Source: Membranipora membranacea
Taxonomy: Eukaryota; Bryozoa; Gymnolaemata; Cheilostomatida; Membraniporidae
Direction of reading: 5' to 3'
Length of the DNA stretch: 64,000 nt
Assembly: GCA_914767715.1 (NCBI GenBank)
Contig: OU612070.1
Location: forward strand, 10,929,501 to 10,993,500
The position numbers and the translations under genes are program-made. The notes under the pieces are model-generated. The model searched no databases. It was not told where the DNA came from and saw only the letters and a program-made list of their open reading frames with translations. Of this stretch, positions 31,356-44,600 are shown piece by piece. Each line of letters opens with the position of its first letter. Position 1 is the first letter of the stretch.

Positions 31356-34300
31356 TTAGCCATCTGCAGATACAACACCATCAGGAGTTATTATATACTG
31401 GCATATGTCATTCGGTAAATGTGGCGCAAACTTAATGTTAAGAGTTCTATAAGGTGATTCCGTGCTGGATCTTTTCACCTATATTTGAATAAAAAAGGAA
31501 ACAAATTATACCAAAGATTGTAAAATGTGGATATGAAGTACTCTACATTAGATTCTAGGGGGGCTTCTGGGGGAGCTTTCATGATGGATTGCACCTCGGG
31601 TGTATACCTCTCCTAATCTTTGCAGACTATTGGACACATAGTCTGAACTGAGTGACAATTTTCTTCTAGTGGCAATATTGTTCTGAATGAAAAAAGAGTT
31701 TGTCATAATGAATTATTGCTTTGCTAAAACTCACAATAAAATTTTATTTTATTTCAAGTATTGGAAGCCGCTTCTTAAGGTCAGGACCCTATTAAACCTC
31801 TGAGAACTGTTTCATCAGTAAGAATCGAGCTGTATGCATGCTAGAAGTGCCTCGCCATCGCAAAAAAAGAACAATGGGAAAAACTTTATTACATCTCTTT
31901 TGTTATTAGCTAATGTGTTGGCTCTGCTCGGATAGGCGGACCAAGACAGCCAATGCCAGGTCATACAGTATTGGTGAAATATTTTGAATAGCAGTGCCTA
32001 CCTGAAGCCTTGTGGTGACTAGATTTGCCCATGTGAGACCAAGTGCTGGAACAGACTTCTCTGAACTAAACGTGTTCATGTTTGCTGTAACCTGTAATAG
32101 ACGATATTGTTCAAAGAACTGATTTTAATGAGACATGTTCGATAACTTTTTACAAAACCCATATACTTTCGGTCATAACCTATGCAGCACCAGCATGGGC
32201 ATCACTTGTCACCAATAGCAAAATGGAGGCACTTGAAAGGGTCCAGAAGCTTGCCCTTAAGATTATCCGTCCGACCAACTGCTATGAGGAGGGTTGGTGG
32301 GAGTTTGCTGTACCTTACATTTCTCTGCTTCTCCATGACAAGAGCGCTGTCTATTACCAGAAGATTTTTAGGGATGAAAACATCCTCTTAACAGTATAAT
32401 CAAAAGTAACAGCTCCACACGAACTCTGCGCAACAATCGACAGAGCTGTGTGCCGCACCGCCAAGTATGCCAACAGCTTTTTTGTCAAATATGCAATGTA
32501 GTTTTTGTGTCACAGTACATTTTTGAAATTTTTCCTTATAAATTATTTTTCCTTATAAATTCTATGGTTTCTGCGAGAGTTTCAATGAAATCTTATCTTA
32601 TCATAAAACCTGATAATCAGAAAGTTAAAATGTGACTAAATGAATATACATTGCTAAGATGTAAGTCCCATATATATACAGACAGCTCCTGCTTTAAGCC
32701 CAATGTCATGCTCTGTTATTTATGCATGGTGAAAATGAGAAGCGGCCAATCAAGTGGTGGCTAGCTGTGAGATTTTTTATTTTCACATCAGACTTGAGAA
32801 CATGAGCCAGTTTTCGAAGCTCTAATTTAAGCCTCTGCTTGGAGCTGTCCTCTCTCCAGTTTGGTACTCTTTGCCCACGCAGCATAGGAAAAAGGAGCTG
32901 AAGTTGACTCCTCTTGAAAACCGCATATGAAAGGATAAAAATTTGTTTTGATGCAGCATCGACATCATTGAAAACCCTGACGGACAGGGTTTCCAATTCA
33001 TTCAGGACTTGAAAGCTGATCAATCTCTTTATCATTATTTTAGTGACAAAATTCATAAAAAATTCCATGAAATTTGTCAACAAAACTGGCTAACATTGAA
33101 ATAAATGACTATCCGATAACCAAAGTTATTTCCCAAACTATATCCCTATAATTGTTCAATGGCGCAGAGTCTGAATCAAAATTCATACTTATCCTATTAT
33201 AAGTGGTTTTCAAGAAAAGCTCGTTTCAGATCCTTTTCCCTATGCTGCGTGGGTTAAAGAGTACCAAACTGGAGAGTAGAGGCTTATATTAGAGCTCAGA
33301 AAACTGTCTACTTCATCGGTTAATGAACGAAGTAAAAAATCGAACTTTCAGCAGATTTGTGTCAAAAAAAGAATCTTTTGTTGTGTAGTTGATCCAGCTT
33401 TGAAGAATTCAGCTTCGCTGACATCAGTGGCAGATTTCCATTCATAAAAAAACCTCTGAAGGTTACCCTGAAGTCATGCGATACATCAATATATGTGCAC
33501 CAAAAAATTCAGGTTGGTTATCTTCACACGTAGCCTTTGGATTAACGAGCTCTCAAACTCAAAAGTCACCCCACCCACTGGATAAAAGTGACCTTCTGTA
33601 GGCAAAATGTATTAAGGCCCAGTTTGTAGCACTGTCGCTACAGTACAGAGGGACTCATATCACAGAGTCGATCTGCAAGCAGTATGCATCAAGTCACTGA
33701 TCCGCTCTTATGATCAACAACTGACGCATGGAGTCGAAGAAACTATCCATGACAATATATTTCTATGGTTTCTAACACATCAATTTATATCCATCTCACC
33801 TGATTAACACACAGTACACAGATATTATATCTAGATGATAGTTTGTGTAGCTGAAGGCCGATAGCTGAGATATCTTTTGATCTGTTGACCATGTTTTGAT
33901 CCCCGCCCTCTTGACCTCTGAATACAGCAGTGAGCGAGTCTATGATAAGTAGGTTAGTTTGGCCCCGAGCTAGTAATCGAGGCACTCGATGCTCCAATGT
34001 TAACATAAGCTGCTCCTGGAAAGGCAGATCAACATTTTCTCGGTGACTGTTGATGTTTATTCAATGAAAATGACAGAGGAAAATTTTGCACAATAGACAG
34101 TTTTCTGAGCTCTAATTTAGACTCTATTCGAAGTTGTCCTCTCTCCAGTTTGGTACTTTTAACCCACGCCGCATAGGAAAAAGGAGTCACAAAGAGGGTA
34201 ATCTTGAAAACCGCTTATAATAGGATAAAAATGATTTTTGATTCAGAATCTGTACCATAAAAAACTCATATGGACATAATTTTGGAAATAATTTTGGTAT

Positions 34301-36682
34301 TTGGATAGTCATTTATATCAATTTCTGCCTGTTTTGCGGACAAATTTCTTTGAATTTTTCATGAATTTCTTCACTAAAATCGAGATTTATCAGCTTTCAA
34401 GCCCCCGATGATTTGGAAACCCTGTCCCACAGGGTTTTCAATGATGCTGATGATGAATCAAGACACATTTTTATCCTATTATAAGCGGTTTTCAAGATAA
34501 CCCTCTTTCAGCTCTTTTTTCCTAAAAGTACCAAACTGGAGAGAGGACAACTCCGAAAAGAGGGTTAAATTAGGGCTCAGGAAACTGTCTATTCTTGATG
34601 CACAATAATGTAACCATTCTGTTGTAAAGCACTGATAGTGATATTTTCCGTCCCTCCCAATTTTTTGGGCTTGTGAAATAAATATTTCCTAAAATTCCAA
34701 TTATTTGGGCATCTAAGCTTTTCAAAACCATACTACCCTTCAGAAAATCACACCGTCTTGCAATTGGTATTGATATGTAGTCAGTATATGAATTGTTCTC
34801 AGAAAACCATTGAACCAACAGCTAGCCACGCTTGGAAATATGTATATTCAATATTATATATACATATTTTTTTTATTTCCAAAAACTTAATATAATCCGT
34901 ATATATCATCAACGCACCTTATCTGTCAGATGTTCTATGAAGACATTATCAGTGAATCTGTGCTTGCCAGCCGCCTCAGAATGTTTATACTCGCTAAACC
35001 TCTCCATCTGGACAAGTCTCTGGCTAGGAAAAGCATCCTCAGTACATATATACAAACAATCTGCAGAGAAAGAAACACATGCATATGGTTGTAACATTGA
35101 AAGCAGACAATAATCAGATTTAGATTTGCGTTGTTTAGAGAACATCTCACATTCAGGTATCATGTAAATTTGATTTCTCTAATGAAGTTACAAAAACATT
35201 CGTATTGGATAAAATTATGGCTGTAACATGGAAGAGCAATCTGGAAACATTTTCTGAGAATTGAATTGTGAATAAAAAGCTGTCTGCACACCGCATTTGA
35301 GAAGACAATTCCTAATAAAAAATAAAGCAACGCAAAATCTCTTTTTTTTAACTTCATTGGTATCTTTATCATTTTTCGAGCGCTATGGAGGAATAGCATT
35401 GACAATTGACTCACTGCAGAAATTATCCTTTCTTCGGACAAGCTGACTGGTAAGAGCTAACTGCATACAGATCTGGGTTTTCCCACAAGCACTTTCACCT
35501 GTCAATTCAGTAATCCCCTGACAAAGTAAGCCACCTGCCAACAAGGAAAATCAGTAATAAGCTAAACTAAACACTAGAAGCTGAAAATGATGAAAGGTGA
35601 CTTGACTGATAGTCAATGGAGAGTTATCAAGCCAGGCGGTAAGCTGAACTACTTTGGGAGTTTTAAACATTGCAGTGAAACGCAATTCATTTTTAAGGTA
35701 AGTTGACAAGTTTGTTGATCAAAACTCTATCACATCTATCCAACTTACCCAGTTCTTGTGTGATTTGAGTTTGATCAGAGACCCCAATCATAGTCACGCA
35801 AGCCATATGTAGAATAACACTTAAAGTCACAAAATACTTGTCTAAACGGCAATTAGTTTCATCTAGCTCCCTAATTTGAATATCACTGCATGAAATATAG
35901 GGTAGCTAGCTAAAAAAGGAGTATCATACAATAAGGCTATTACGAAAAATACTCACCATGAAGAATTGTGTCTATAGACTCACACCCAGTGGGAAGCTTC
36001 TCTGGTTGTGTGGCGAGCATCGCATCAGCTAAGATTTCATAAAAAAACATTAACCTATCGTGACCTCGTACCGGACGAATAGAATTATTATCCGCTTACA
36101 TAGGCGGGCAGGTATCACTGAAATCATTATTATTATTCTAAAAAACTGCCTAAAAAATGTTCGATTTTTATTGAATCCAAGAGTGTGCTTATAACAAAAG
36201 GAAGAAAAAAAATGTAAAAATTGCTGATTGTTGTCCTCTCTACTTGGCATCTTGATTGTTTAAAACAAGCACATATCTTTTGATATCACACTAGTGGTAG
36301 TGATGACATTAGCTCACCTGTGCGCGGAGACAACGGATATAAGAGCGTAGCCGCCTGCTGTTGTATTTCTTCAGCCTGAGACAAAGATAAACTAGCGAGT
36401 AAGTGAAGTTCCACGGGAGACCTCACAACTAAATCCTCTAAATTTGTAAGTTTGCCTGTAACAAAGTTAAAGTGTAAATTAGTTTTAGATATTGATACTT
36501 CCTAACAAAAGCAAAATTATCCAGTGCATTGAAATGAAACTCGATTTACGCTCTAACAGTTACTAGAATGCTGACGAGACAAATATGAGTAGTTACCCTT
36601 GTTGAGTGAGATGGTACTTATGTAGAGACTTACCAGCCTTTAATTTCCTCAAAATATCTGGGTGGACCCTTAGCCTATCCAT
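31356..36682 (-). CDS. XRCC3: DNA repair protein XRCC3 (RAD51 paralogue)
   Basis: Eight minus-strand exons: 36682-36634, 36455-36318, 36028-35957, 35534-35415, 35060-34918, 34015-33800, 32091-32002, 31478-31356; 316 aa (human 346). XRCC3 pairs with RAD51C in the nucleus and supports RAD51-dependent homologous recombination and Holliday-junction handling. Visible signs: N-terminal helical part (MDRLRVHPDILRKLKAG, KLTNLEDLV); Walker A GESACGKT at residues 99-106 after GITELTG; family signature CLYICTEDAFPSQRL; NVFIEHLTDK; Walker B TNLLIIDS with Asp200; VLCVNQV at the exon 6/7 junction; PALGLTWANLV near the C terminus; end RTLNIKFAPHLP. All junction phases agree. Start chosen because MDR aligns with the family N terminus. 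Introns hold two foldback elements and a LINE fragment. The neighbouring LINE is unrelated. Confidence 0.93.
32150..32400 (+). mobile_element. LINE fragment (C-terminal end of reverse transcriptase ORF)
   Basis: One plus-strand frame reads VITYAAPAWASLVTNSKMEA, then LERVQKLALKIIRPTNCY and LLLHDKSAVYYQKIF before a stop. The pattern 'YaapaW...leRvQkrAlrii' is the conserved tail after the RT domain of CR1/Jockey-type LINEs. It lies antisense in an intron of XRCC3. Confidence 0.75.
32804..33310. mobile_element. Foldback element family epsilon (copy in XRCC3 intron 6)
   Basis: Left arm 'cagttttcgaagctctaatt', CTGTCCTCTCTCCAGTTTGG, 'cccacgcagcataggaaaaagga', 'ggataaaaat' is mirrored by 'atcctattataagtggtttt', 'ccttttccctatgctgcgtggg', CCAAACTGGAGAG and 'agctcagaaaactgtcta'. 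About 500 bp, long imperfect arms, no coding capacity. Confidence 0.8.
34094..34591. mobile_element. Foldback element family epsilon (copy in XRCC3 intron 5)
   Basis: Starts TAGACAGTTTTCTGAGCTCT and ends AGGGCTCAGGAAACTGTCTA. Arms share 'gttgtcctctctccagtttgg' with 'ccaaactggagagaggacaac' and 'ccgcttataataggataaaa' with 'ttttatcctattataagcgg'. Termini TAGACAG...CTGTCTA leave open whether the outer TA is target duplication. Confidence 0.85.
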
Positions 36683-37108
36683 AATAATTTCACTTCCAAG
36701 ATTTAATCTTTGTTCTTGTTCTGTCCAATAGTGGAATCTAGTTCTGTCTGTAAGTGAATCGAGTAGCAGCACAAAATGAATAACGGAGTCATGGAAATTC
36801 AATGTATTAAAGGATCTGCATAAGGTTTTTTACGATCTAGCTGTCACGCACTCAGTCTGTTCAAAACATTTGTACGTGTAGGTACTGTGGCCAACGCAAT
36901 ATACACAACCAGAACCAGATCCATTAAAAACCACATCAACCCTGAGCTTTCCCTCATCAATGCTTTGCTTGAGATTAAAGAGTAGTCTACAAGGTTTTAC
37001 AGTGGGCTAGAAAAGGAGTGAGATGAGGACACCTTGATGACACCCTGTTTACTGCGTAGATTAGTATGATTTGTCTTTCCAGCGAATAAGGTTATCCTTA
37101 GTCTACCC
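36683..37108. other. Region upstream of XRCC3
   Basis: Non-coding; should contain the XRCC3 5' UTR and promoter. I see no TATA box at a sensible distance and no other gene. Confidence 0.4.
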
Positions 37109-40100
37109 ATTACTTACTTGGTACTTACTTGGTACTTGAAGGTTAATCGCCAACTTCTGTAAGAAGGATGTGGCAATATGTCATCTCGTCTGTCCGTCTC
37201 CGTTCTGGGTCTGCAACGTAGGGTCGGTAGATCGATCGCCATCAACCTTAGTCTGCCTCTGGGGGTCCCTCGAGGAGGGTGCTGCTGATTGGTAGGGCGT
37301 TCCACAGTTTAACAGTGCTCACAAAGAAGCTGTTCTGGTGTAGTCTGGTTTTGCAGAGAGGGATAAAATACTGCGAGTGGTGTTTCCTTGACTGTCCAGC
37401 ATGTGTAGGATGTGGAGAGAGGTAATCAGTGATGTTAACAGCAATCTTGTTGTAGTGCATAGCACGGAAGATGCCGAGCCTTCTTCTTTCCCTACAGTCT
37501 TTCAGTGTGTCCCACTCCAGGTCCTCCAGAAGTTTTGTAGTGCTGGTGGTGTGATCAGTTCTTCTGACATTGGACACCATCCAGGCTGCTCTTCTTTGGA
37601 CTGCTTCAATGGAGTTTATCTGAGTATTGGTCAGGGCTCCATCCCACACTGTGCTCGAGTACTCAATGATGGGTCGTACCAGATATTTGAAGGCCCAACT
37701 TCTCAAGTCCGGGAGCGACGGGGGGATAGTTCTGCTGACATAGTCAAGTCTACTCGATGCTTTACTGGTGATAAATGTAGTGTTTTCAATCCATCTCAGT
37801 GTGTTTTCCAACTTGATTCCTAAGTACTTCACTCCGGTAGATTTTGGCATGTCAATGTTGTGCAGGGCGATGGTATTGTTCACACCTCGCTCTTGTTTTC
37901 GGCTGAACTAGATGTGCTCGCATTTAAGAGCATTGAATTTCATTTTCCATTCTTTCTCCCATGTCTCTAGTGCGTGGAGGTCTTCTTGGAGTTGATCTCG
38001 ATTTTCAGCAGTATTATAGATGACGGTGTCATCCGCAAATAGTCTGACAGAGTCAGGGAGGTCATTGATGAAGATGGTGAATAGGAGGGGCCCAATGACT
38101 GAGCCTTGGGGAACTCCTGATGTTACTTCACAGGGAGAGGAAGGAAAGCCATCCATAACAACGACTTGGGTTCTCTTTGAAGTCGTCAATCCATCTGGTG
38201 GCTTGTTTATTGACTCCGATGTTTTTTAGCTTGTGGACACGTCTGACATGGTCAACCTTATCGAAAGCTTTTGCAAAGTCCAAGAAGCAAGCGTCAACTT
38301 CTTTCCCTTGGTCCATGAGTGCGGAAATATCTGCTAAGAGCTCTACGAGCTGTGACTCACAACATCTTTTGGTCGAAATCCATGTTGTTTTGGCGTCAGT
38401 TTCTCTGTAGTCTCCAGGTGGTGTGCTACTTGGCTAGTGATGATATGCTCAAGTAGTTTGCTCGCGACACAGGTGAGGCTAATGGGTCGGTAGTTAGAAG
38501 GCTGGTATTATCTCCTTTTTTTAAGACTGGACAGACTCGTGCTTTCCTCCAGTAGGATGGTATCGTTGAGGTGTCCAGGAATCTCTGGAAGAGATGGGTT
38601 AAAGGTCCTGCTTATACTGGTGCCAACTGCTTCAATAGTCTAGGGCTGAGGTCATCAGGTCCTGTGGCCTTGAAAGATTGAGTTTCTTCAGTAAAGCAAG
38701 GACTCCATTTTCAGAGATTTTTGACATGTCACTGGAGCCAGCGGTGTTTACGGGCTCTGATGGGGAGACAGGGTTGAAGACAGAGTGAAACTGTTTATTT
38801 AGTGCCTCTGCCTTTTCTGTAGGGTCTGTAATTAGTTTAGAGTTGACTCGCAATGTGCCAACTTCAGAGTTATCTGATCTTTTCTGTTTGACATAAGCCC
38901 AGAATTTCTTGTTTGTCTTGCTGCTATCATTTTCTTCTTCTGTCAAGATGTTTTCCACGAAATTGTTATGTTCCTTGCGAAACTCTCTCTGAACTTCTTT
39001 TCTGATATCATTGTATCTCTCCTCCAGTTGTTGTTTTCCATTTTTCCTCGTTATTCTATGCAGTCGCTTTTTGAGTTAGATCTTCTGCTCCAGGATATGG
39101 CTGACTCACGGTTTTCGATTGTGTTTCTTTGTTCTCTTGGTAGGGATAAATTTCTTGGCTTCCTCATGGATGGTGTTCTTGAGGTGCATCCACATCTTTT
39201 CAACTGGTTGTCGGCTAGTTGTGAGCTTTTGTAGAGCTGGTGTAACATGCTTCATTAGTCCATCCCAATCAGCCCGCTTGTACAGCCAGATGGTCCTTGG
39301 GGCCTGTTTTCTCCTGTTTGCCCGGAGTGACAGTTCTGTGTAGCAGATGTGGTGATCGCTGATGCCTGGTAAGATTTTGGTTCTGTTGACTCGTTCTGGT
39401 ATATTCGTTATGATTAGATCCAGTGTGTTGTTGATCCTTGTGGGTTCTTTAACAAGCTATGTTAGACCTGTAGTATCTAGTAGTTCTTTGAATTCCTGAT
39501 GGTCTGATTGTTGAGGGCAATTTGGTGTGAGTTGCATGGCAGTCCAGTCCCAGCCTGGTAGGTTGAAGTCACCTGCGATGATGATGGTATGGTATGATGT
39601 ATGGTTGTCTGCTAAGATATTATCAACAGAGTTTCGTAACTGAGGGATGGTTGTTTTGTCTGCTACATTGGGTCTATAGCAACCTCCTATGTAGAGATGT
39701 TGTTGTCCAGTCAGAAAAGCCTTGACCCAGATGAATTCTGCGCCTTGGTTTTTCTGGTCAACCTCTGTAGAGCTGATGGTGTTGTGGACAGCAATGAGAA
39801 CTCCACCACCACCTCCAGCTGGGCGGTCTCTTCTAAACACGCTGTAGTCACCGAGTTCAAGCTCAGCTGTGTAGATCTCTGGTTTCAGCCATGTCTCTGT
39901 TGCTATTATGATGTCTGGTTCTGAGCACTCTTCATGTTTTTCCAGGCTCCGAGTTTGGAAAGTAGCGACTGGCAATTTACATTGATGAGTCTCAGTGGTT
40001 TGTCTTTTTGTCGGGTTTTTCGCTTCGATTTGGGAGATGACTCATGTTTAGGCATAGCATTATCATCTAGAGTATCTATACTGGTCTGAGAGTCACTCGA

Positions 40101-40250
40101 CAAATCTTCATTAGTGGTACTGTATTTGTTTATGTTTGTCACTGAGCAGTTGAATGCAATACGGCTGTAGTTGATGGATTTACAGTTCAGACATGCCCAG
40201 GCAACGCTACTGTTGTCAAGTCGCTGATACAACAGAATCAATGAATGACT
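37109..40250 (-). mobile_element. CR1/L2-like non-LTR retrotransposon, frameshifted
   Basis: Minus-strand frames follow LINE ORF2 order. Endonuclease: RLINVNCQSLLSKL (about 39995), then after a frameshift DIIIATETWLKPEIY, FRRDRPAGGGGGVLIAVH and IIIAGDFNLPGWDW (39895-39540). Linker: NKKFWAYVKQKRSD, then FHSVFNPV (38960-38760). Reverse transcriptase: CFLDFAKAFDKVDH (about 38290), GVPQGSVIGPLLFTIFINDL and LFADDTVIYN (38130-38010). Tail: PIIEYSSTVWDGALTN, then INSIEAVQRRAAWMV (about 37670-37570) and KLWNALP (about 37290). At least four frame changes show it is inactive. It ends in a short tandem array, 'aagtaccaagtaagtacc', not poly(A), as CR1/L2-group elements do. The 5' limit is approximate. 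Confidence 0.88.
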
Positions 40251-41619
40251 GTCACTAACTAAGCCAGCTGATTTAATAATAGAATTATTTACCCTACCCT
40301 GTCTGGTACTGCTTGCTTAGAGAATTTATCTATAAGCAGGTTAGCACACTCACACTCACTGGCATGGATGGCCATTCGTTTCGTATGAGTAGAATTAATT
40401 GTGGTTAGTCATTGAATTACCTATTATGGTAGACAAAATTTATGGTAAGTTGTTCTCTGGGCCATAAATGTAGTGAATACCGATTGTCACCACCTCAATT
40501 TCACTAGGTAGAATGGTTCTCCCTGATTTCACCTTGATTTCACTATCTTATCTGATTCCACATTTGTGAAGTTGTTTTATATTTACCCGCCATATTGGAC
40601 TATATTTGAGGTCGCTTCTATACCAATTTTTTGACTAAAAACTAATCATGCTGTTATTGTATGTTGATTAGCATTTAGGACTAAAACATTGGTTTCCTGC
40701 ATAATACTTTTCTACCTTTTTATGTTAATATTTCGGCCTATCCTAATCAGTTCCATTCTAATAAAACTTATTACAATTATAAATTATTATAAAAATTAGC
40801 TATATAAAGATTTTAGTGAATAGATTTAACTTATAGCATATAGATTTTTATTTGACCAGGAAACATATTTATCTCGGTGTGTAACAACACAGAGTCGGAA
40901 ACCAAGTCATGATGGTGGGTGTTTCTCTCAATTTTTTCTTCATTTCTCTGTTAACTTTGCAGATTTGTTGACCATATGAGCCTTGATCTTCACATTTTAG
41001 GAACACAGGATCTGTAAGTTAGTTCCTAAGGTTGTAGATATGTTATATGTACTAGGCTAAGATGGAAGCACCTTTGCATCTTCTTCTTAAGTTGATTCAA
41101 TTTCAAGTACTACTCAACTTGTTAGAATTAGTAGGCAACTATACTAATTATAGTTAATATAAGTGGTGAAATGATTGATTGTTTACGGAAATGCTCCATT
41201 AATTGATATAGTAGTAGCAACTCTACTTTCCACAGGTCATTTCCTAAGGCTTAGATTAGCTGACTAGTGTGCTACTACGGTTATAAGATGTTTCAACTTC
41301 AAGATGCAATGTGACATTGTCAATGCAACAATTTTAGTTTGAGATACATGTGGTAGTGACACCGCCAGGGAATAGATTTGAATCAGGGGCGACTGGGGCT
41401 TGCATGTAAAAATCACCAGAACCGCTATGATGCAAAACTACTGCTTGTTCGCACCAGAGGGGCATGATTGGATTCTTTGAGATTGACTGGATATTCTAGG
41501 TCCATGAGTAGGGTGAATGATTTAATCAGGAAGCAGATTATGATGATATTAGGGACAGATACGCTAAAATGTGCATGGTTAGGTGTTACCAAAAACTTGT
41601 TAAATAATTGCAGGACGGT
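40251..41619. other. Interval between the LINE and the sorting nexin gene
   Basis: No exon recognised. It should hold the sorting nexin promoter and any 5' UTR exon. An acceptor-like 'ttaaataattgcag' lies directly before the start codon exon, so an upstream untranslated exon is possible, but I cannot place it. Confidence 0.4.
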
Positions 41620-44600
41620 ATGGAAGATGTTATGGAAGATGCGCCCTTGAATGGCACCGAACCTGGAGAGAAGGTATTTAAACTGATAGTATAAATTCTT
41701 ACATAAATATGTTGTACAATATGCAGTCAATCATTCGATTTGCGATCCTACCACTGAACATGTCAAGGACAGGGTCTTGTGATGGAATAATGCTGAGGAA
41801 TATTAATGCAATAATTACAATCACTAAATTATATGCATACGTGATAAAAGCCATCAACCTCTTGCTCTTTTATGATGATCCTTTTCTGTATTCATAATGT
41901 GTGTGTTTCAACAACCTCACCTTATATATTTGATTTCTGCTCATGCTTACAGAAGCGAGCAGCCACAGGTACTTCAGTAGATCTCAGCACAGATAACTCA
42001 TTAGAGATAGACATCAGCGATGCTCTCAGCGAGAAAGACAAAGTCAAATTTACTGTACATACAAAGGTACGTTTGAATTAAGTTAGTAGATCTCATACAA
42101 TTTTCTTCTTAACCGGTCTTAATCATCTTCAAGATTCCATAACAAGACTTGGTAACAGCTTGTTTTGACCAGTATCTGTGGTGTCTCCCAATTTCAGCTG
42201 ACTTATTCTTAAAAAGCTTTTCATTGGGTCCTCCTCAATTTCTTTGACAGGTAATATTTCGAAACAGGCAACATGGGTAAATCCATTGAGCATTTCCTGA
42301 CAAAATTGTTAAAAGATTGCCTGATAAAAAAATGATGGATCACATTAAATCCTTATTAACAGTGCACTATCAATCATGTTGAACACTGTTTTGTAGTATT
42401 CAAACCTCCAAGTCTTTGACAGGGCTAAAAGTCCCATTTATTAATTTGCTCTTTTGGATATTTATAGTTTGAGGGTTAACACATCATACTTAAAATACTG
42501 GAAACAATTAAGGTGGCCCCAGACTTCCTATTACTTTCTTATTTTTACTTTACTTTTACTTTTATTTTTTAAATATACCAAATTTAATCTGCAAAAACCG
42601 GAATGTTGTAGAGCTCTCAGTCAATTTTTGTGTTAGCATAATCAACATCAGAAAGTCTCCTAGATCTGGAAGGAAAGAAGTCATTGCATTCCCTTTGATG
42701 GGAAATGATGTTTACCACCTAATTTAGCAGCATTGTGCATTGTTACTATGTATGTTACATTGTTGATATCCAGTGCGTATTTCATGCAAATTTGGTTCCC
42801 TCAATTGAAATTATAATCATTGAGAATTTTCATGTTTGTGTATGAATTTTGATATTTAAAATCAATTATTGTGTTATTTTTTTATGAAGTCTGAAAAGTT
42901 AAAATTCGAACCTTACTAACAAAGTAGTTATGAATACATGCAAGGGATTAAGCCTAATTTTTATATATAAGTACTACACAAAAATCATCTTTTATTGTAA
43001 ATCTACAGAGCCCATTTAACAACATGTATTTTATCTGCAAAGATACATTAAACGTCCTACATACAAAATGACACAACCAAACTTATGTTTTGGTTTTTAA
43101 TTGAATCGTCAAAGAATGTAAATAGGCAAAAGCCATCGACATTATGTATGGGTATAGTGATGTTGATCCGTTATTAGAATGTAACATTGCTATTGTTCAC
43201 TCAGTAGACTATCATGTGTATATATCTATTTTCAGACGACGCTGTCAGCTTTTCAGAAGCCAGAGTTTTCAGTTGTGAGACTGCATGAGGAGTTTATATG
43301 GCTACATGATAGATTTGTAGAATCTGATGATTATGCTGGTGTTATTGTAAGTTTGTTATTTGTTTCTGCTCCAAGTAAGATGCCACAGTAACAATTGTTG
43401 ATGACTCATTCAATCATCAGACCCCTCTACTGACACGCTGATTGTTTGATTGATTGATCAATCAATTGATTGATAGGGTATAGCTTCTAAAATGAGCAAT
43501 CTTGCTCAAATTTAGTAGGTGTTTTCCCATATTGTATTCACACAAAACATCACTTTGTTGGTTTCCTACCATTATACCAATACAAAAATTAAAGTAATTA
43601 GCTAGTCCTATTTCTGAATGATAACTTTCTGTGTATGGGCTTCTGTGTTATAATCATGTTTTGCCTTTCTTTTATAGATACCCCCACCTCCACCCCGTCC
43701 CGACTTTGATGCTTCACGAGAGAAGTTACAGAGGCTAAGTGAAGGAGAGGGTGCTATGACTAAAGAAGAGTTCACTAAAATGAAGCAGGAACTTGAAGCG
43801 TAAGTAGCCTACTGAGTTCAAATTTGATGTGGAGAGAGTTATCCTCTCTTGGGTATAGGTATTGTGTCCATAGTACTTATGCCACGCTCTATACCAATGC
43901 TTGCCGGGAACCTGACTTCTGGCTTCAGATTGATGTCTATCCGAAGGATTATTGGGGTGATGAGATGGGCTATTGGTTAGTGTGCCTACTATTCCCTACC
44001 AAGAGCTCACCCCAGGAGAGGTAGTTTTGAGGCTCACTGGGGAACCATTCCTATGAAAAAGAAGTCAATTCTATTCTTGGAATATATACATCAATATCAT
44101 TAGCATTTGCACCCTCCGTACCAATGCTGCAGTTGAGGGGTATTTAAGTTAAATGTAGATTATTAGCCCAACAAACAATCACTCACCTCTTGGTCTGTGG
44201 CTAATATAGAAAACAGTCTTCTCTCACGTAAATTTTAGTTAACAGATTCAGAGAAAGGAATAATAAGGCAGTTACTTGAAAACTCATAGTTAGGATGTCA
44301 GCAGAACCACCAGTATATTATAAAATGTTGTCTCAATCAAGACAAATCTTTAATTATCATGAGTTTGTATCGTAATTTTGGCAACGCCAATGAAGTACAA
44401 ATAAGTGCAATTTAGGCACTCTGATTGCTGCTGGTCATTTGAGCGTGACTTTAGCAGCACTATCACTTCATCACATTCCTGAAGGTTGAGGTGTTCGGAA
44501 TTCATCTTGTGTTGGTCTTGATGATATCGGTTTCCTCATGCAGTAAATTTTAGATAGTACTTATAAGTTTTATCCCCGCAAGTTAATGTGCAAAGACATA

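Noticed and set aside
37401-39924. Plus-strand frames over the LINE
   Set aside because: They mirror the minus-strand endonuclease and reverse transcriptase and show no family features of their own.
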